Source: CAYNRE01 sp964399535
Lineage (GTDB): Bacteria > Planctomycetota > Planctomycetia > Pirellulales > CAYNRE01
NCBI GenBank assembly: GCA_964399535.1
Contig: CAYNRE010000009.1
Location: 310,001 to 374,000, forward strand
Reading direction: 5' to 3'
Length of the DNA: 64,000 bases
The translations under genes were made by a program, and so were the position numbers. The notes beneath the pieces are model-generated. The model ran no database searches. It saw nothing but the letters and a program-made list of their open reading frames with translations, and had not been told where the DNA came from. Shown piece by piece: positions 34,327-44,340 of the stretch. The first letter of the stretch is position 1, and each line of letters begins with the position of its first letter.

Positions 34327-35988
34327 CTACCAGGGCCGGCCCTTTTGGCGAGTACCGCACACGAATACGTCCAGGCCCAGTGCTTCGGCCAGGGCCGCCT
34401 TGGCCAACAGGCAGCGGTCGGCGTCTGCGGCCGAGTCGGCGTAGACCACCTGAATGTGATTCGCTTTGTGGCGACCCATCATCTGGTCGCGCGAGACGCC
34501 ATACGTAACCGCGTGCATGATTGGCCACTGAGACGTAGTCGCTTGCCAGCGGCGCTGGGTCTCCTCGTCCGGCAGGGCAACCACCCCGCCCCGGCCCAGG
34601 TCCATTTTCAGCCTGCCTTCCTCCACGTAGACCCGCGACCAAACGATTTCTCCCGGCCGCGAGACCCCCTTGAGCGTACCTCCGCCCAGGCGGAAATACA
34701 TCGCCGGCTGCCGCTCGCTCGAAGCACCGGCCCAGCCCCCTTCGAAATGCGCGGGCGGGGCCGCCCCGCTAATCAAGAGCACCCAAACGTAGTCGTCCAC
34801 GGTGCCCGAGCGATCCAGGTCGCCCCAGCGCAGGTCGTGCAAGGTGTTCTCCACCGGCTGCCCCAGCGCGCGGTGCACGCGGTAGGTAAGCAGGCCGTCG
34901 AGCCCGGCGCACTCGTCCACTTCGTTGAAATGCGGCAGCGGCTCACCCTCGTACAGAATGCGGCTGCCATCGCGGCTGGTCACCGGCGGCCGCTCCGTGT
35001 TGTTCAGTGTTCCCTCGACCAGGTCGCTGGCGGGCAGCAAGTCCTTGAGCCCCTGTTGGTACTGAATGCCGATGGTGTGACAGCCGAAATCGTCGGCCAA
35101 ACGCAGGGCGGCCACATACATTTTGCATTGCCAGTGAATCTGCTCGTCGGTCAGATCGGCGTCGGGGTCGGGGCCGGTGTGAAACGTCATCCCCCGTTCG
35201 CCCATCCACCACCGCACGTCGTGAGCCTCTTTGTCGCTCACTTGTGTGGTTTCGTAATACAGGGCCGACTGGCTGAGCCGCTCTTTGAACACCCCCGTGG
35301 GGTTGAGCAAGTGATCGGGAATGATCGCGTTGAACATGCCCATGCAGCCTTCGTCGAAGACCCCCATGATGGCCTTCTCGCGCTGAAGCTGCGCCGCCAA
35401 CTTTTCGGCCAACCGGCGCACGGGCGCGGGAACCTTGATCTTCGACAACGCCCGGGCATGGCTCTGGGGGTGGCGCACGGCGCCCTTGGCCAGCCATCGC
35501 TGCAGGTTACTGGTGAAAAAACGGTCGGTGAAATCCTCGCTCCACAAGGTGGAATAGTTCACTCCGGCTTTGGTGAGCGAACCGTTCAGGTTGAGCATGC
35601 CCACCAGCCCCGGCCATTGGCCCGACCAGTTGGCCACCGTGAGAATCGGGCCCCGGTGCGTGGTCAACCCTGGCAGCACGTGGTGCGAGTATTGCCAGAC
35701 GGCCTCGGCCACGATGAGCGGAATTTCCGGATCGAGCTGCGCGAACACCTCCAGCCCGCGCCGCTGCGAATCGATGAAGCCGTGTCCCGCCTCGGGCAGG
35801 TACTCGTGTCCGCGCACCAGCTGGTAGCCGGCCCGCTCGACCGCGGCGCCCAGGGCCGCCTCCATGGCCTGCTGAGCCGCCCAACACATGCGGTTGGCCG
35901 CCGGCCGCAAATCGCCGCTGGCCACCAGGGCCACCTTGCGAGTCGCCGGTTTGGCTGCCGCCTTGCCACGCGAGGTCTTGGCAATCAT
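34327..35988 (-). CDS. L-fucose/L-arabinose isomerase-family protein
   Basis: The 553-residue protein has the size and fold pattern of fucose/arabinose isomerases. The N-terminal Rossmann-like part includes KVALVASGDLRPAANR and ILTVANWSGQWPGLVGMLN; a central segment reads MGVFDEGCMGMFNAIIPD; the C-terminus includes HKANHIQVVYA and a carbohydrate-binding-like end. Such enzymes interconvert aldose and ketose sugars, using Mn2+ held by acidic residues and a His. Exact metal ligands and substrate cannot be set from sequence alone. It is convergent with the RebB-domain gene; it may act with the sugar cluster at 45-50 kb. Confidence 0.8.
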   Translation of the reverse strand: MIAKTSRGKAAAKPATRKVALVASGDLRPAANRMCWAAQQAMEAALGAAVERAGYQLVRGHEYLPEAGHGFIDSQRRGLEVFAQLDPEIPLIVAEAVWQYSHHVLPGLTTHRGPILTVANWSGQWPGLVGMLNLNGSLTKAGVNYSTLWSEDFTDRFFTSNLQRWLAKGAVRHPQSHARALSKIKVPAPVRRLAEKLAAQLQREKAIMGVFDEGCMGMFNAIIPDHLLNPTGVFKERLSQSALYYETTQVSDKEAHDVRWWMGERGMTFHTGPDPDADLTDEQIHWQCKMYVAALRLADDFGCHTIGIQYQQGLKDLLPASDLVEGTLNNTERPPVTSRDGSRILYEGEPLPHFNEVDECAGLDGLLTYRVHRALGQPVENTLHDLRWGDLDRSGTVDDYVWVLLISGAAPPAHFEGGWAGASSERQPAMYFRLGGGTLKGVSRPGEIVWSRVYVEEGRLKMDLGRGGVVALPDEETQRRWQATTSQWPIMHAVTYGVSRDQMMGRHKANHIQVVYADSAADADRCLLAKAALAEALGLDVFVCGTRQKGRPW

Positions 35989-36213
35989 CGAGTGCTACTC
36001 CGCTGTAACTTGACCGGCCGCGAACCGCATCGCACGCCGCGACCCAGCCGCGGGCCGCCTGGTTCCGGTCCGCCGATCGACCCATGATAGTTGGCCTGCC
36101 TACCTGCTCCAAGCAAGCACGGCCAAGACGATTCTGTACCCCCGGGGTCGATGGTTCGGCGGTGGGGCCAATCGATTCCTGGCCGGTGCCGGTTTGCCGC
36201 GAACGGGGGATCG

Positions 36214-37077
36214 CTAGAGGGCTTCGCGCTGTTGCCGAGCCGCCGCGATGGTGTTGGCCAGCAGCATGGTTACCGTCAACTGCCCGACCCCGCCCGGCAC
36301 CGGGGTGATCCAACCGGCTACTTGCCGGACCGCCTCGAAATCGACGTCGCCCACCAGGCCGGCGTCCGTGCGGTTAATGCCCACGTCGACCACGGCCGCG
36401 CCCGGCTGAACCATGTCGGCGGTCACGAATCTCGGCTGCCCGATCGCCGCCACCAAAATGTCGGCCTGGCGGGTAAGCGCCCCCAAATTGCGTGTGCGGC
36501 TATGGCACACCGTAACCGTGGCGTCGGCGCCGCGCTGCATCAGCAAATTGGCCAACGGCTTGCCGACAATATCGCTCCGGCCCAGTATCACCACGTGTCG
36601 CCCGGCGATTTCGATGCCGTTGCGAACCAGAATTTGTTGCACGCCGTGAGGGGTGCAGGGCAGAAACCGCGGGCGCCCCTGTACGATCAGGCCCACGTTC
36701 TCCGGGTGAAAGGCGTCGACATCTTTGCTGGGGTCCACCGCCCGGAGCACTCGCGTGGCGTCGATCTGGGCGGGTACGGGTAGTTGCACCAGAATTCCAT
36801 GCACGCCGGAATCCTGGTTGAGCTGTGCGACCAGGGCCAACAAATCGCCGGTCGAAGCGTCTGCCTCGAGGCGGTGCAGTTGGCTCTCTAGGCCTACCCG
36901 CTGACAGGCATTGCGCTTGTTGCGCACATACACTTCGCTGGCCGGGTCGTGGCCGACCAACACGGCCGCTAAGGTCGGAGTAATCCCGCTTTGCTGGAGA
37001 AGCTCGGCCGCTTGCCCGGTCAACTCGGTCTGAATCGTGCGGGCAAGCTCCCGCCCATCTAACAGTTGCGCCGTCAC
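36214..37077 (-). CDS. folD: Bifunctional methylene-THF dehydrogenase/cyclohydrolase FolD
   Basis: The 287-residue enzyme converts 5,10-methylene-THF to 10-formyl-THF in one-carbon metabolism, in the cytoplasm. It has the catalytic YVRNK motif (Y50, K54), GILVQLPVP, the NADP-binding VILGRSDIVGKPLANLL and the signature PCTPHGVQ. The C-terminus PVPGGVGQLTVTMLLANT is family-typical. Full length. It is followed on the minus strand (upstream in transcription) by pgpA with a 118-bp gap. Confidence 0.96.
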   Translation of the reverse strand: MTAQLLDGRELARTIQTELTGQAAELLQQSGITPTLAAVLVGHDPASEVYVRNKRNACQRVGLESQLHRLEADASTGDLLALVAQLNQDSGVHGILVQLPVPAQIDATRVLRAVDPSKDVDAFHPENVGLIVQGRPRFLPCTPHGVQQILVRNGIEIAGRHVVILGRSDIVGKPLANLLMQRGADATVTVCHSRTRNLGALTRQADILVAAIGQPRFVTADMVQPGAAVVDVGINRTDAGLVGDVDFEAVRQVAGWITPVPGGVGQLTVTMLLANTIAAARQQREAL

Positions 37078-37195
37078 GTTTCGCCTCTGGGCTGCTCGAG
37101 TACCGCGGCGGAATCGCCACCCGGATTCTGGCGCGAAGCGGTTGGGAAGTTGGCAGTGGGCATTCTAAATCATGCGATGCGTTCGGCTAGCAAAC

Positions 37196-37699
37196 CTACC
37201 AGCCGACGAGGGCCCCGATGCCTTGCATTGCCAGCGCCGCATAGATCGAGGCGACCAGGTCGTCGGCCATGATGCCCCAGCCCCCCGGCAGTTTTTCCGA
37301 TTGGCGAGCGGGGGGCGGCTTGACGATATCGAACACTCGATGCAGCACGAAACCCAGCAGAAGCCAACCCAGGCTCAAGCGCGGCACTCCCAGCAGCACC
37401 CAGGGCAGCGTCACCAACTCGTCCCAGACAATCCAGCCTGGGTCTTTCAACCCTGCCTGGGTCGCGGCCCGCGTGCAAAGCGGCACCCCGACGAGCCACA
37501 GACCAAGCAGAATGGCGACCACCATCCAGGCGCTCGGCAACTGGTGTAGCCCCCAAGCGAGGGGCAATCCCCACAGCGTTCCCACGGTGCCCGGCATAAT
37601 CGGCGATCGACCGGCCCCCAGGCCGCTCGCCAGCCAAGCCTCCCAGCCCCAGGGGGCCTGGCCAAACCGAGGTTGCGAAGTTTTGGGCCTACGAGCCAT
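37196..37699 (-). CDS. pgpA: Phosphatidylglycerophosphatase A
   Basis: The 167-residue inner-membrane enzyme removes the phosphate from phosphatidylglycerophosphate in phospholipid synthesis. PgpA marks are GLGAGRSPIMPGTVGTLWG, VWDELV, HRVFDIVKPPPARQSEKL and GGWGIMADDLVASIYA, which include the conserved Asp residues. The start used is the ATG at 37699; an ATG ten codons upstream is less likely. Probably co-transcribed with folD. Confidence 0.93.
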   Translation of the reverse strand: MARRPKTSQPRFGQAPWGWEAWLASGLGAGRSPIMPGTVGTLWGLPLAWGLHQLPSAWMVVAILLGLWLVGVPLCTRAATQAGLKDPGWIVWDELVTLPWVLLGVPRLSLGWLLLGFVLHRVFDIVKPPPARQSEKLPGGWGIMADDLVASIYAALAMQGIGALVGW

Positions 37700-37829
37700 G
37701 GCCAGGATGCTAACGCCTTGGCGCACCAATAGTAAAGTAGGGCCCGGCAGTCGCAGCCCCTGGACCCCCGACTGGCAAACTACAGAACCCGTAGCGACTT
37801 TACGGCCCTCGCAGTAAGATTGGCACTAG

Positions 37830-37847
37830 CGGCATCTGAAAATGCCG
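37830..37847. promoter_or_regulatory. Small stem-loop upstream of the sulfite/nitrite reductase gene
   Basis: CGGCAT-CTGAAA-ATGCCG is a perfect six-bp stem with a six-base loop, 114 bp before the reductase ATG and just after TTGGCA (37820-37825). Role uncertain. Confidence 0.2.
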
Positions 37848-37960
37848 ACATAGATTATCAACGTACTGATGTTTTTTCCGCGGCATGGCGTGTATCGGGC
37901 CAGACGTGCATCGGGCCAGAACGGTACGGCCGGGCCGAAAACACTTGGCGGGGATTTGCG

Positions 37961-39688
37961 ATGTCGGAAGAAGCCAAGCTGAGCCCGGTCGAGGGGGTCA
38001 AGTCCGACAGTCGATTCTTGCGCGGCACGATCGGCGACGAGTTGCTCGACGGCAACGAGGCATTTGGCAAAGACAACGCCCAACTGCTCAAGTTTCACGG
38101 CACCTACCAGCAAGACGACCGCGATAGTCGCGCCTCGCGCGATGGCGGCAAATCGAAACGCTCGTACATGTTCATGGTCCGCACCGCCATTCCCGGCGGC
38201 AAACTGACCAGCGCCCAGATGCTCGCCGAGCTCGACCTGTGCGACGAACTGGGCAACACCACTCTGCGGGCGACCACGCGCCAGGGCTTGCAACTGCACG
38301 GCATCGTCAAGAGCGACTTGAAGCAAACGATTCGCCGCATCAACGATTGTCAGATGACCACCCTCTCGGCCTGCGGCGACGTGGAGCGCAACGTCATGTG
38401 CTGCCCCGCGCCGTATTGCAACGACCCGGTGCACAGCGAGCTTCAGTCGCTGGCCGACCAGTTGGCCGCGCACCTGCGCCCGCGAACCCGCGCCTACCAC
38501 GAAACCTGGCTCCGTGACCTGGAGACCGGCGAAGACGAGCTGGTAGGCGGCGGCAGCGATGGCCACGAGGTGGAGCCGATTTACGGCCCCACTTACCTGC
38601 CCCGCAAATTCAAAACCGCCATTGGCCTGCCGGGCGACAACTGCGTCGACCTGTATTCCAACGACCTGGGACTGCTGGCCATTTGCCAGGATTTTCGCGT
38701 CGTTGGCTACAACGTGCTGGTGGGCGGTGGGTTTGGCGTTACGCCCAGCGCGGCCAAGACCTTTCCCGCCCTGGCCCAGCGGATGACCTTCGTGACCCCC
38801 GACCAGGTCATCGACGTGGCCACGGCCATCGTCATGGTGCAGCGCGATTTCGGCAACCGGTCCGACCGCAAGGTGGCGCGTCTCAAGTACCTGTTGCACG
38901 AGCGAGGGCTGGATTGGTTCAAGTCGAAAGTCGAAGAGTACTCCGGCCTGCGACTGCCCGAGCCTCACCCGGAAGACGTCTGGGGCTTCGATGACCACAT
39001 GGGCTGGTCTGCCCAGGGCGATGGCCGCTGGTTCTACGGTTTGAACATCGAGAATGGCCGAATCCTGGACCGCGACGATTTCCGGCTCAAGTCGGCTCTG
39101 CGGGCGATCTGCCGCGAATTGGCCCCGCCACTGCGGCTTACCTCGCACCAGAGCCTGTTGTTTTGCGACATTCGGCCTGAAGATCGCGCGCGGCTGGAAG
39201 CGATTTTGATCGAACACGGCGTCAAGCGGTCGGAAGAGATTTCCAATGTACGCCGCTGGTCGATGGCCTGCGTGGCGTTTCCCACCTGCGGACTGTCGAT
39301 CACCGAAAGCGAGCGGGTGCTGCCCGGCCTGATGGACCGCCTGGAAGTGGAGTTGGCCAAGCTGGGGCTGAGCCAAGAACGGTTTACGGTGCGCATGACC
39401 GGCTGCCCCAACGGCTGCGCCAGGCCCTACAACTCCGATATCGGCCTGGTCGGCAAAACGGCCGGCAAATACACGGTGCTAGTTGGCGGACGGTTGCTGG
39501 GGAACCGGTTGAACTTTATCTACAAAGACCTGGTGCCTCTGGAAGAACTGGTGCCCACGCTGGTTCCGCTGTTCGTCTACTTCAAGGCCGACCGGCAGCC
39601 GGAAGAAACCTTTGGCGATTTCTGCAATCGCAAGGGGGCCGAAGACCTGTTGGCGTGGACCGAGCAGTTCGCCGCCGCGCAGGCCTAA
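37961..39688 (+). CDS. Siroheme-dependent sulfite/nitrite reductase, ferredoxin type
   Basis: The 575-residue enzyme has the duplicated siroheme reductase fold. Siroheme contacts appear in LRATTRQGLQLHGI and the central GDVERNVMCCPAP. The 4Fe-4S/siroheme Cys are C437 and C443 (MACVAFPTCGL) plus C482 and C486 (TGCPNGCARPY). No flavin domain is fused, so electrons probably come from ferredoxin. It most resembles assimilatory sulfite reductase, which makes sulfide for cysteine; nitrite reduction cannot be ruled out. The start is ATG 37961; an upstream extension lacks family sequence. Its stop overlaps the stop of the convergent ABC exporter gene by four bases. Confidence 0.92.
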   Translation: MSEEAKLSPVEGVKSDSRFLRGTIGDELLDGNEAFGKDNAQLLKFHGTYQQDDRDSRASRDGGKSKRSYMFMVRTAIPGGKLTSAQMLAELDLCDELGNTTLRATTRQGLQLHGIVKSDLKQTIRRINDCQMTTLSACGDVERNVMCCPAPYCNDPVHSELQSLADQLAAHLRPRTRAYHETWLRDLETGEDELVGGGSDGHEVEPIYGPTYLPRKFKTAIGLPGDNCVDLYSNDLGLLAICQDFRVVGYNVLVGGGFGVTPSAAKTFPALAQRMTFVTPDQVIDVATAIVMVQRDFGNRSDRKVARLKYLLHERGLDWFKSKVEEYSGLRLPEPHPEDVWGFDDHMGWSAQGDGRWFYGLNIENGRILDRDDFRLKSALRAICRELAPPLRLTSHQSLLFCDIRPEDRARLEAILIEHGVKRSEEISNVRRWSMACVAFPTCGLSITESERVLPGLMDRLEVELAKLGLSQERFTVRMTGCPNGCARPYNSDIGLVGKTAGKYTVLVGGRLLGNRLNFIYKDLVPLEELVPTLVPLFVYFKADRQPEETFGDFCNRKGAEDLLAWTEQFAAAQA

Positions 39689-41700
39689 TACCGGCTGCTC
39701 AGGCCGGATCGCTGTGGCTCGGCCCCGGCCAGGTCTGCCGGCCCCCCCGGCTGCGCGGTTCCTGTGGCCTGAAGCTCGCCGGGCAACCCCAACTGCAATT
39801 GCACCATGTGGCGATACCGGGGGCTGGATTCGAGCAGTTGCTCGTGGGTGCCCTGCGCCGCAATGCGTCCGTCTTCGACCAGCAGAATGCGGTCGGCGTG
39901 CAGAATGGTGCTGAGCCGGTGAGCGATTACAAAACTGGTGCGCCCTCGCAGCAAGGATTCCAGGCTCTGCTGAATGAGCCGTTCGCTCTCGGTATCCAGA
40001 TTGCTCGTGGCCTCGTCCAGAATCAGAATCCGCGGGTTGGCCAGCACCGCCCGGGCAATCGCGATGCGTTGTCGCTGACCGCCGCTGAGGCGCACCCCTC
40101 GCTCGCCGATAATGGTTTCGTAGCCGCGGTCGAGCCCACGGATAAACACGTCGGCGTTGGCGATCTCGGCGGCCTGGCGAATGGCCTCGGGCGCGGCCTC
40201 GCGCACGGCATAGCTGATGTTGTCGGCCACGCTCCCATCGAACAGGAAAATATCTTGCTCTACGATTCCGAGAATTCGCCGATAGCTTTCCACGTCGATC
40301 GAGCGCAGATCGACCCCGTCGAGCAGTACCCGGCCCTCGGTCGGATCGTAGAACCGGGCAATCAGGTTGCAGAGCGTGGTTTTTCCCGCTCCACTGGGGC
40401 CGACCAGGGCCACGAGTTCGCCGGGCGCCACGTCGAGATCCACCTGGCGAATCACATATTCGCTGGCACGGGGGTAGCGAAAGCTGACATCGGCCAGCGT
40501 TACCCGGCCCGGCACCTCGGCCGGTCGCAAGACAAGCGCCCCCGGAGGCGAGGGCATTTCCCGCGGTTCGGCCAACAGGTCGAGCACCCGGTCCAAGCCG
40601 GCCAGGTTGTTCTGAAACAGCGTGGCGGTGCTGGCCAGAACCGCCAAGGGCCCCAACAACATGGCCAGATAGGCCAGAAACATGGTCAGGTCGCCCAACG
40701 TCAGTTGGCCGTCGAGCACCCGCGACCCGCCGTACCACATCAGCGCGGCCGAGGCCAGGGGAATTAGAATCTCCCACACCAGTTCCACGGTGCGGGCCCA
40801 CCACCACACATTCAGTTCCTGTCGAGCCATCAGGTTGTTGCCGCGCAGGAAGCGATTGGTTTCGCTTTTCTGTCGGCCAAAGGCCCGTACGACCCGCATG
40901 CCGGCAAAAGCCTCGGTGGCATGGCTGTCGACCTGTTGCCGCTGCTTGCGCACATCGCGATACAGCGGACGGATGCGGCTGATCCAGGTTCGGTGGGTGA
41001 AGAACACCACGGGCAAGAGCACGAGCGAGCCGGCCAAGAGCCGCCAATCGACCCAGGCCAGCACGGCCAGGCTGCCCACCAATTGCACCAGGGCCCTCCA
41101 GGGGTTGTAGAGCATGCTGAAAACCAGTTCGCCGGCGCCCCCGGCATCGTCGCGGAGCATGCTGGTAACCCCGCCCGACTTGAGCTCTTGCACGCGGTGC
41201 AGCGGCAGCCGTACGGCGTGTTCAAACACCCGGCGGCGGATCAAGGTTTGCACCCGCCGCGAGGTGAGCGTGGCATACCACCGCCCCCACAAATGAATCA
41301 GCGCATCGACCAGCGAGAGCGTAATCACCGTCATTGCCACCACTGCCAGCAGACGATAGCGGTCGGCCGGCGGGGTCCAGTAGCGCAGCACCTGTTCTGG
41401 CAACGGGTGGCCTAGCAGCACATTGTCGATCAGAACCTTGGTCGCGGCGGGCGGTATCAACTTCAGCACCGTCGATACCGTGAGCGTGGCCAGGGCGAAA
41501 TAAATCGCCCCCCGCTGCGGCCCGATGAGTGCCAAGAACTGGCGCAGCAGCGTCAGGAACGATCGTTGCCGGGGCTGGGCCGGGCGAACGTCGCCGTGCG
41601 GCACCGCGACCGCGGCAACTTCACCCCGCCGGCGACGCTCACGCAGTTGCTGCCGATACTCCTGAAATCGCCGCCGACTGGTAAGGGAACGAAAGGCCAT
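39685..41700 (-). CDS. ABC exporter with fused membrane and ATPase domains
   Basis: The 671-residue half-transporter begins with a basic tail (1-45), then six membrane helices (about 60-340) and an ATP-binding domain with GPSGAGKTT, Q-loop VEQDIFLFDG, signature LSGGQRQRIAIARA, Walker B ILILDEATSNLD and H-loop IAHRL. It resembles MsbA-like lipid or drug exporters. It probably works as a homodimer. The C-terminal tail is Gly/Pro-rich. Its stop overlaps the reductase stop as CTAA. Confidence 0.93.
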   Translation of the reverse strand: MAFRSLTSRRRFQEYRQQLRERRRRGEVAAVAVPHGDVRPAQPRQRSFLTLLRQFLALIGPQRGAIYFALATLTVSTVLKLIPPAATKVLIDNVLLGHPLPEQVLRYWTPPADRYRLLAVVAMTVITLSLVDALIHLWGRWYATLTSRRVQTLIRRRVFEHAVRLPLHRVQELKSGGVTSMLRDDAGGAGELVFSMLYNPWRALVQLVGSLAVLAWVDWRLLAGSLVLLPVVFFTHRTWISRIRPLYRDVRKQRQQVDSHATEAFAGMRVVRAFGRQKSETNRFLRGNNLMARQELNVWWWARTVELVWEILIPLASAALMWYGGSRVLDGQLTLGDLTMFLAYLAMLLGPLAVLASTATLFQNNLAGLDRVLDLLAEPREMPSPPGALVLRPAEVPGRVTLADVSFRYPRASEYVIRQVDLDVAPGELVALVGPSGAGKTTLCNLIARFYDPTEGRVLLDGVDLRSIDVESYRRILGIVEQDIFLFDGSVADNISYAVREAAPEAIRQAAEIANADVFIRGLDRGYETIIGERGVRLSGGQRQRIAIARAVLANPRILILDEATSNLDTESERLIQQSLESLLRGRTSFVIAHRLSTILHADRILLVEDGRIAAQGTHEQLLESSPRYRHMVQLQLGLPGELQATGTAQPGGPADLAGAEPQRSGLSSRY

Positions 41701-41854
41701 GGCGGCTCGCTAAGCCAAACCTGAAAAAAGGATCGCACCCGCGGCGATCTCCGGCACCGATGCCTTCAGCCTAACACCCGGCGCCGGGCTTGGGCAGATG
41801 CCACCCGCGGGGCGGGGGCCACCCGACCGCCCCCCTCGAGGACCCGCGAGCAGG

Positions 41855-44023
41855 CTAATCAACCGGCAAAGCACGCGGCCGTTCGCCGTCGGCGTAGCAC
41901 CACCGCTGCACGTCGGAGCGGTTCTGCTGGCCCAGGCCGGTCTCGAGCCACTCGGGCCGCTCGGGCCGCAGGACGACCAGTTCTTGTAGCTCGATTTCAA
42001 CCGGTTTCCGTGAAAGCGGGTCCATCGGTTGCCAACCGACCTGCACGGATTCAACCCGCTCGCGGCTTCGCCAGCCGCGCTTTGGAGCGAAGTGGGTGAG
42101 AAACAGCGGGTTATCGAGATCGACGGCACTGACCAGGTAGTCGTGCGACAAACCGTCCATGGGCAGCGGCAACGGGCGGACCACGGTCCGCCCCCCTTCC
42201 AGCCGCAGCGCCACGAGCGTGTAGCCCGGCTTGCGGCAGCCCCAAAGCGATGTCTCGGCGGCCCGCAGACGTACTCGCAACAGTTCCGAAGCTCGACAGC
42301 GGTCGCCGGCCAGCTCGATCGAACAGCCACGATTTTCGCCGGGATGAAACCGCTCGCTGGCTGATTCCGAAAGCCGCTCCTCGCGCCAAACGCGCCGTCC
42401 CGCGGTGCGCTTGAGGACCGCGTAGCTCGGCTCGGGAGGGGCGGCCAAGCGGTAGTGCTCGAGCAACCAGCCGAACAAGGCCGTGGTGCGCGTAACCACC
42501 GAGACCTGATCGGTGGAAATGGCCTGCCGATAAACCAGCACCGGCAGCTCGGCCAGGGGCTCCAGTCGCTCGAGCGTCCCGCGGACCAGGCTCGGATTAT
42601 GGGCCTCGGTCGGCAGGATGCTGTAGCACGGATTGCGCTTGCCGGCCAGGCGTCCGATTTGACCCCCATAAGGCCAGACCAACAATTCCTCGCCCGGCAG
42701 ATCGCGAGCCGCTTGGCTCGCCGCCTCCAGGCCGGGATCGCCAAACACGATACGCGGCGGTCGCGCATCGACGCGAAGGAGCGACGCCGCCTTCAGTTTC
42801 CAACCGTCGTTGAAGGTTTGGCTCAGCAAGTAGGGAATCATGACGAGCGCGGCTGGAATCAGGGGCAGCCAAAACAGGGATGCCACCGGCTGGCTCGACG
42901 CCCGCGGCCGATGCTGGTGGCCTGGCGATGCCTGGGCCACACCGGGCTGCCAAGCCGCCAAGCCCATGGCGGGCAGGAGCACGCCGGCCACGAAAGTGCC
43001 GGGGGCCAACGCGGCCCAAACGTGGAACAGGTCGCTGCGCGTGATTCCGTAGCGCACCATGACCGCGCTATAGGCCAGGGTCGCTAGCAGAGCAACCAAG
43101 CGCGGATCGACCGATCGACCGCTGGCCACTTGCCGGCGAAGCGCCCACCATACCCCCGGACCGATGATTAGCGCACCCAGCAGAGGAAGGGCCAACAGCG
43201 ATAATTCCAGTGGGCCGCCGGGGTAGGCCCAGGCGGTTTGGTAGCTCTGGCTCAGCTCCCAGCTTTCGCTCAAATAGCGGCGCCAGGTCGCAGCCACCAG
43301 GGCCGGCGCGAGAAACAGGAAGCACCCCAGACCGCCCCAGAGCCAGCCGGAAGCGATCCCGCGGCGCACCGCTCGCGCGGATGCCGTCGCCGAGCGGCCG
43401 AGCGCGACCAGCGCCGCGGCGGTGCCTAGCCCCAGCGCCGCCAAAGTAAGCATGCCCAGCTCGAACGAATAGGTGGTCAACAGCGCCGGCGCCAGCAGCC
43501 AACTGCCGCCCCCCCATAGTCGGCGGCAGACAGGGCTTTCGAACCAACCACCGGCCGCGGCGAACGCGCCGCCCCAAACCGCCACGAGCGGCAGCATTGG
43601 CTTGACCTGAGTGGCTTTGAACTCGCCCGGCGCAGCCACCACGAGAAGCCAGGCCAGAAACAACCCGGCCCGAAGCTCGAAGCTGGCCCCGCTGGCGCGG
43701 AGCAGGTACCACAGCCCAGCCAACACCAGCAGGGTGCCGGGCAGGTCGTACCAGCGGACGATCGAAGCCATGTCGCGCCGCGGCAGCACCAGCCCCAGCC
43801 CGTGCAGCGCCTGGTAAGTGGGCCCAAAATTAAAGGTGAAATCTCGCCCGGAAACTCGGCCATCGGCCAATTGCGATTCCAGGTCGACCTGCCACGCGGT
43901 GTCGTAATGGCGATAACGATTGACGATTGCCGTGCCCAGAAAAACCTGGTACGGCAGCGCGGCCAGACACCCCGCCAGCAGGCCCATGGACAACAACAAT
44001 CGCCCGTCGCTCGGCAGTTTCAC
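41855..44023 (-). CDS. Large multi-spanning membrane protein with extracytoplasmic C-terminal half
   Basis: The 722-residue protein starts at GTG 44023 with a strong GAGGAGG site. About ten to twelve hydrophobic segments cover residues 8-425, followed by a soluble part (about 430-722). An early loop reads HYDTAWQVDLESQLADGRVS, and FTFNFGPTYQALHG follows; the layout is like GT-C glycosyltransferases, but I recognise no specific family. Divergent from the polysaccharide deacetylase, which suggests a surface polysaccharide role. Function not assigned. Confidence 0.65.
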   Translation of the reverse strand: MKLPSDGRLLLSMGLLAGCLAALPYQVFLGTAIVNRYRHYDTAWQVDLESQLADGRVSGRDFTFNFGPTYQALHGLGLVLPRRDMASIVRWYDLPGTLLVLAGLWYLLRASGASFELRAGLFLAWLLVVAAPGEFKATQVKPMLPLVAVWGGAFAAAGGWFESPVCRRLWGGGSWLLAPALLTTYSFELGMLTLAALGLGTAAALVALGRSATASARAVRRGIASGWLWGGLGCFLFLAPALVAATWRRYLSESWELSQSYQTAWAYPGGPLELSLLALPLLGALIIGPGVWWALRRQVASGRSVDPRLVALLATLAYSAVMVRYGITRSDLFHVWAALAPGTFVAGVLLPAMGLAAWQPGVAQASPGHQHRPRASSQPVASLFWLPLIPAALVMIPYLLSQTFNDGWKLKAASLLRVDARPPRIVFGDPGLEAASQAARDLPGEELLVWPYGGQIGRLAGKRNPCYSILPTEAHNPSLVRGTLERLEPLAELPVLVYRQAISTDQVSVVTRTTALFGWLLEHYRLAAPPEPSYAVLKRTAGRRVWREERLSESASERFHPGENRGCSIELAGDRCRASELLRVRLRAAETSLWGCRKPGYTLVALRLEGGRTVVRPLPLPMDGLSHDYLVSAVDLDNPLFLTHFAPKRGWRSRERVESVQVGWQPMDPLSRKPVEIELQELVVLRPERPEWLETGLGQQNRSDVQRWCYADGERPRALPVD

Positions 44024-44340
44024 GTATTCCGGGCCTCCTCAACGTTTGCTGGCTCTGGCATTGCTTCCCGACTCTGGCACTTCGGCTGGTGTGGCTGGTG
44101 CGCCAAACGCACGTGTCCGCACGGCGGCGGCCCCCCCTAAGGGCGAAGCAATCCAGAATATCGTCACCCTTGGCCGGCCGCGAATCCGGGCCCGGCCGAA
44201 GCCCCGCGGGCCGCCATTGGTTCGAGCGATCGGCAAACCGGCCGAGTATGATGCCAGGTACCGAGATTTCGCCGGGGCTCTCGTTTTCGCTCGTCCCGGA
44301 CGAGATCGTGCTCGGCACTCGTTCCTCGGCAGCGCGCGGC
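44024..44340. other. 317-bp divergent region before the deacetylase
   Basis: The deacetylase frame is open here, and ATG 44248 could be its true start, which would shrink this region. Nothing else recognised. Confidence 0.3.

Noticed and set aside
34246..36087. Long open frame (613 codons) on the plus strand opposite the sugar isomerase
   Set aside because: It mirrors a real GC-rich gene and has no family motif; the minus-strand protein is clearly fucose isomerase-like.
37826..39376. 516-codon minus-strand frame opposite the sulfite reductase gene
   Set aside because: Same reason: the plus-strand reductase carries all conserved cysteines, the antisense frame carries nothing recognisable.
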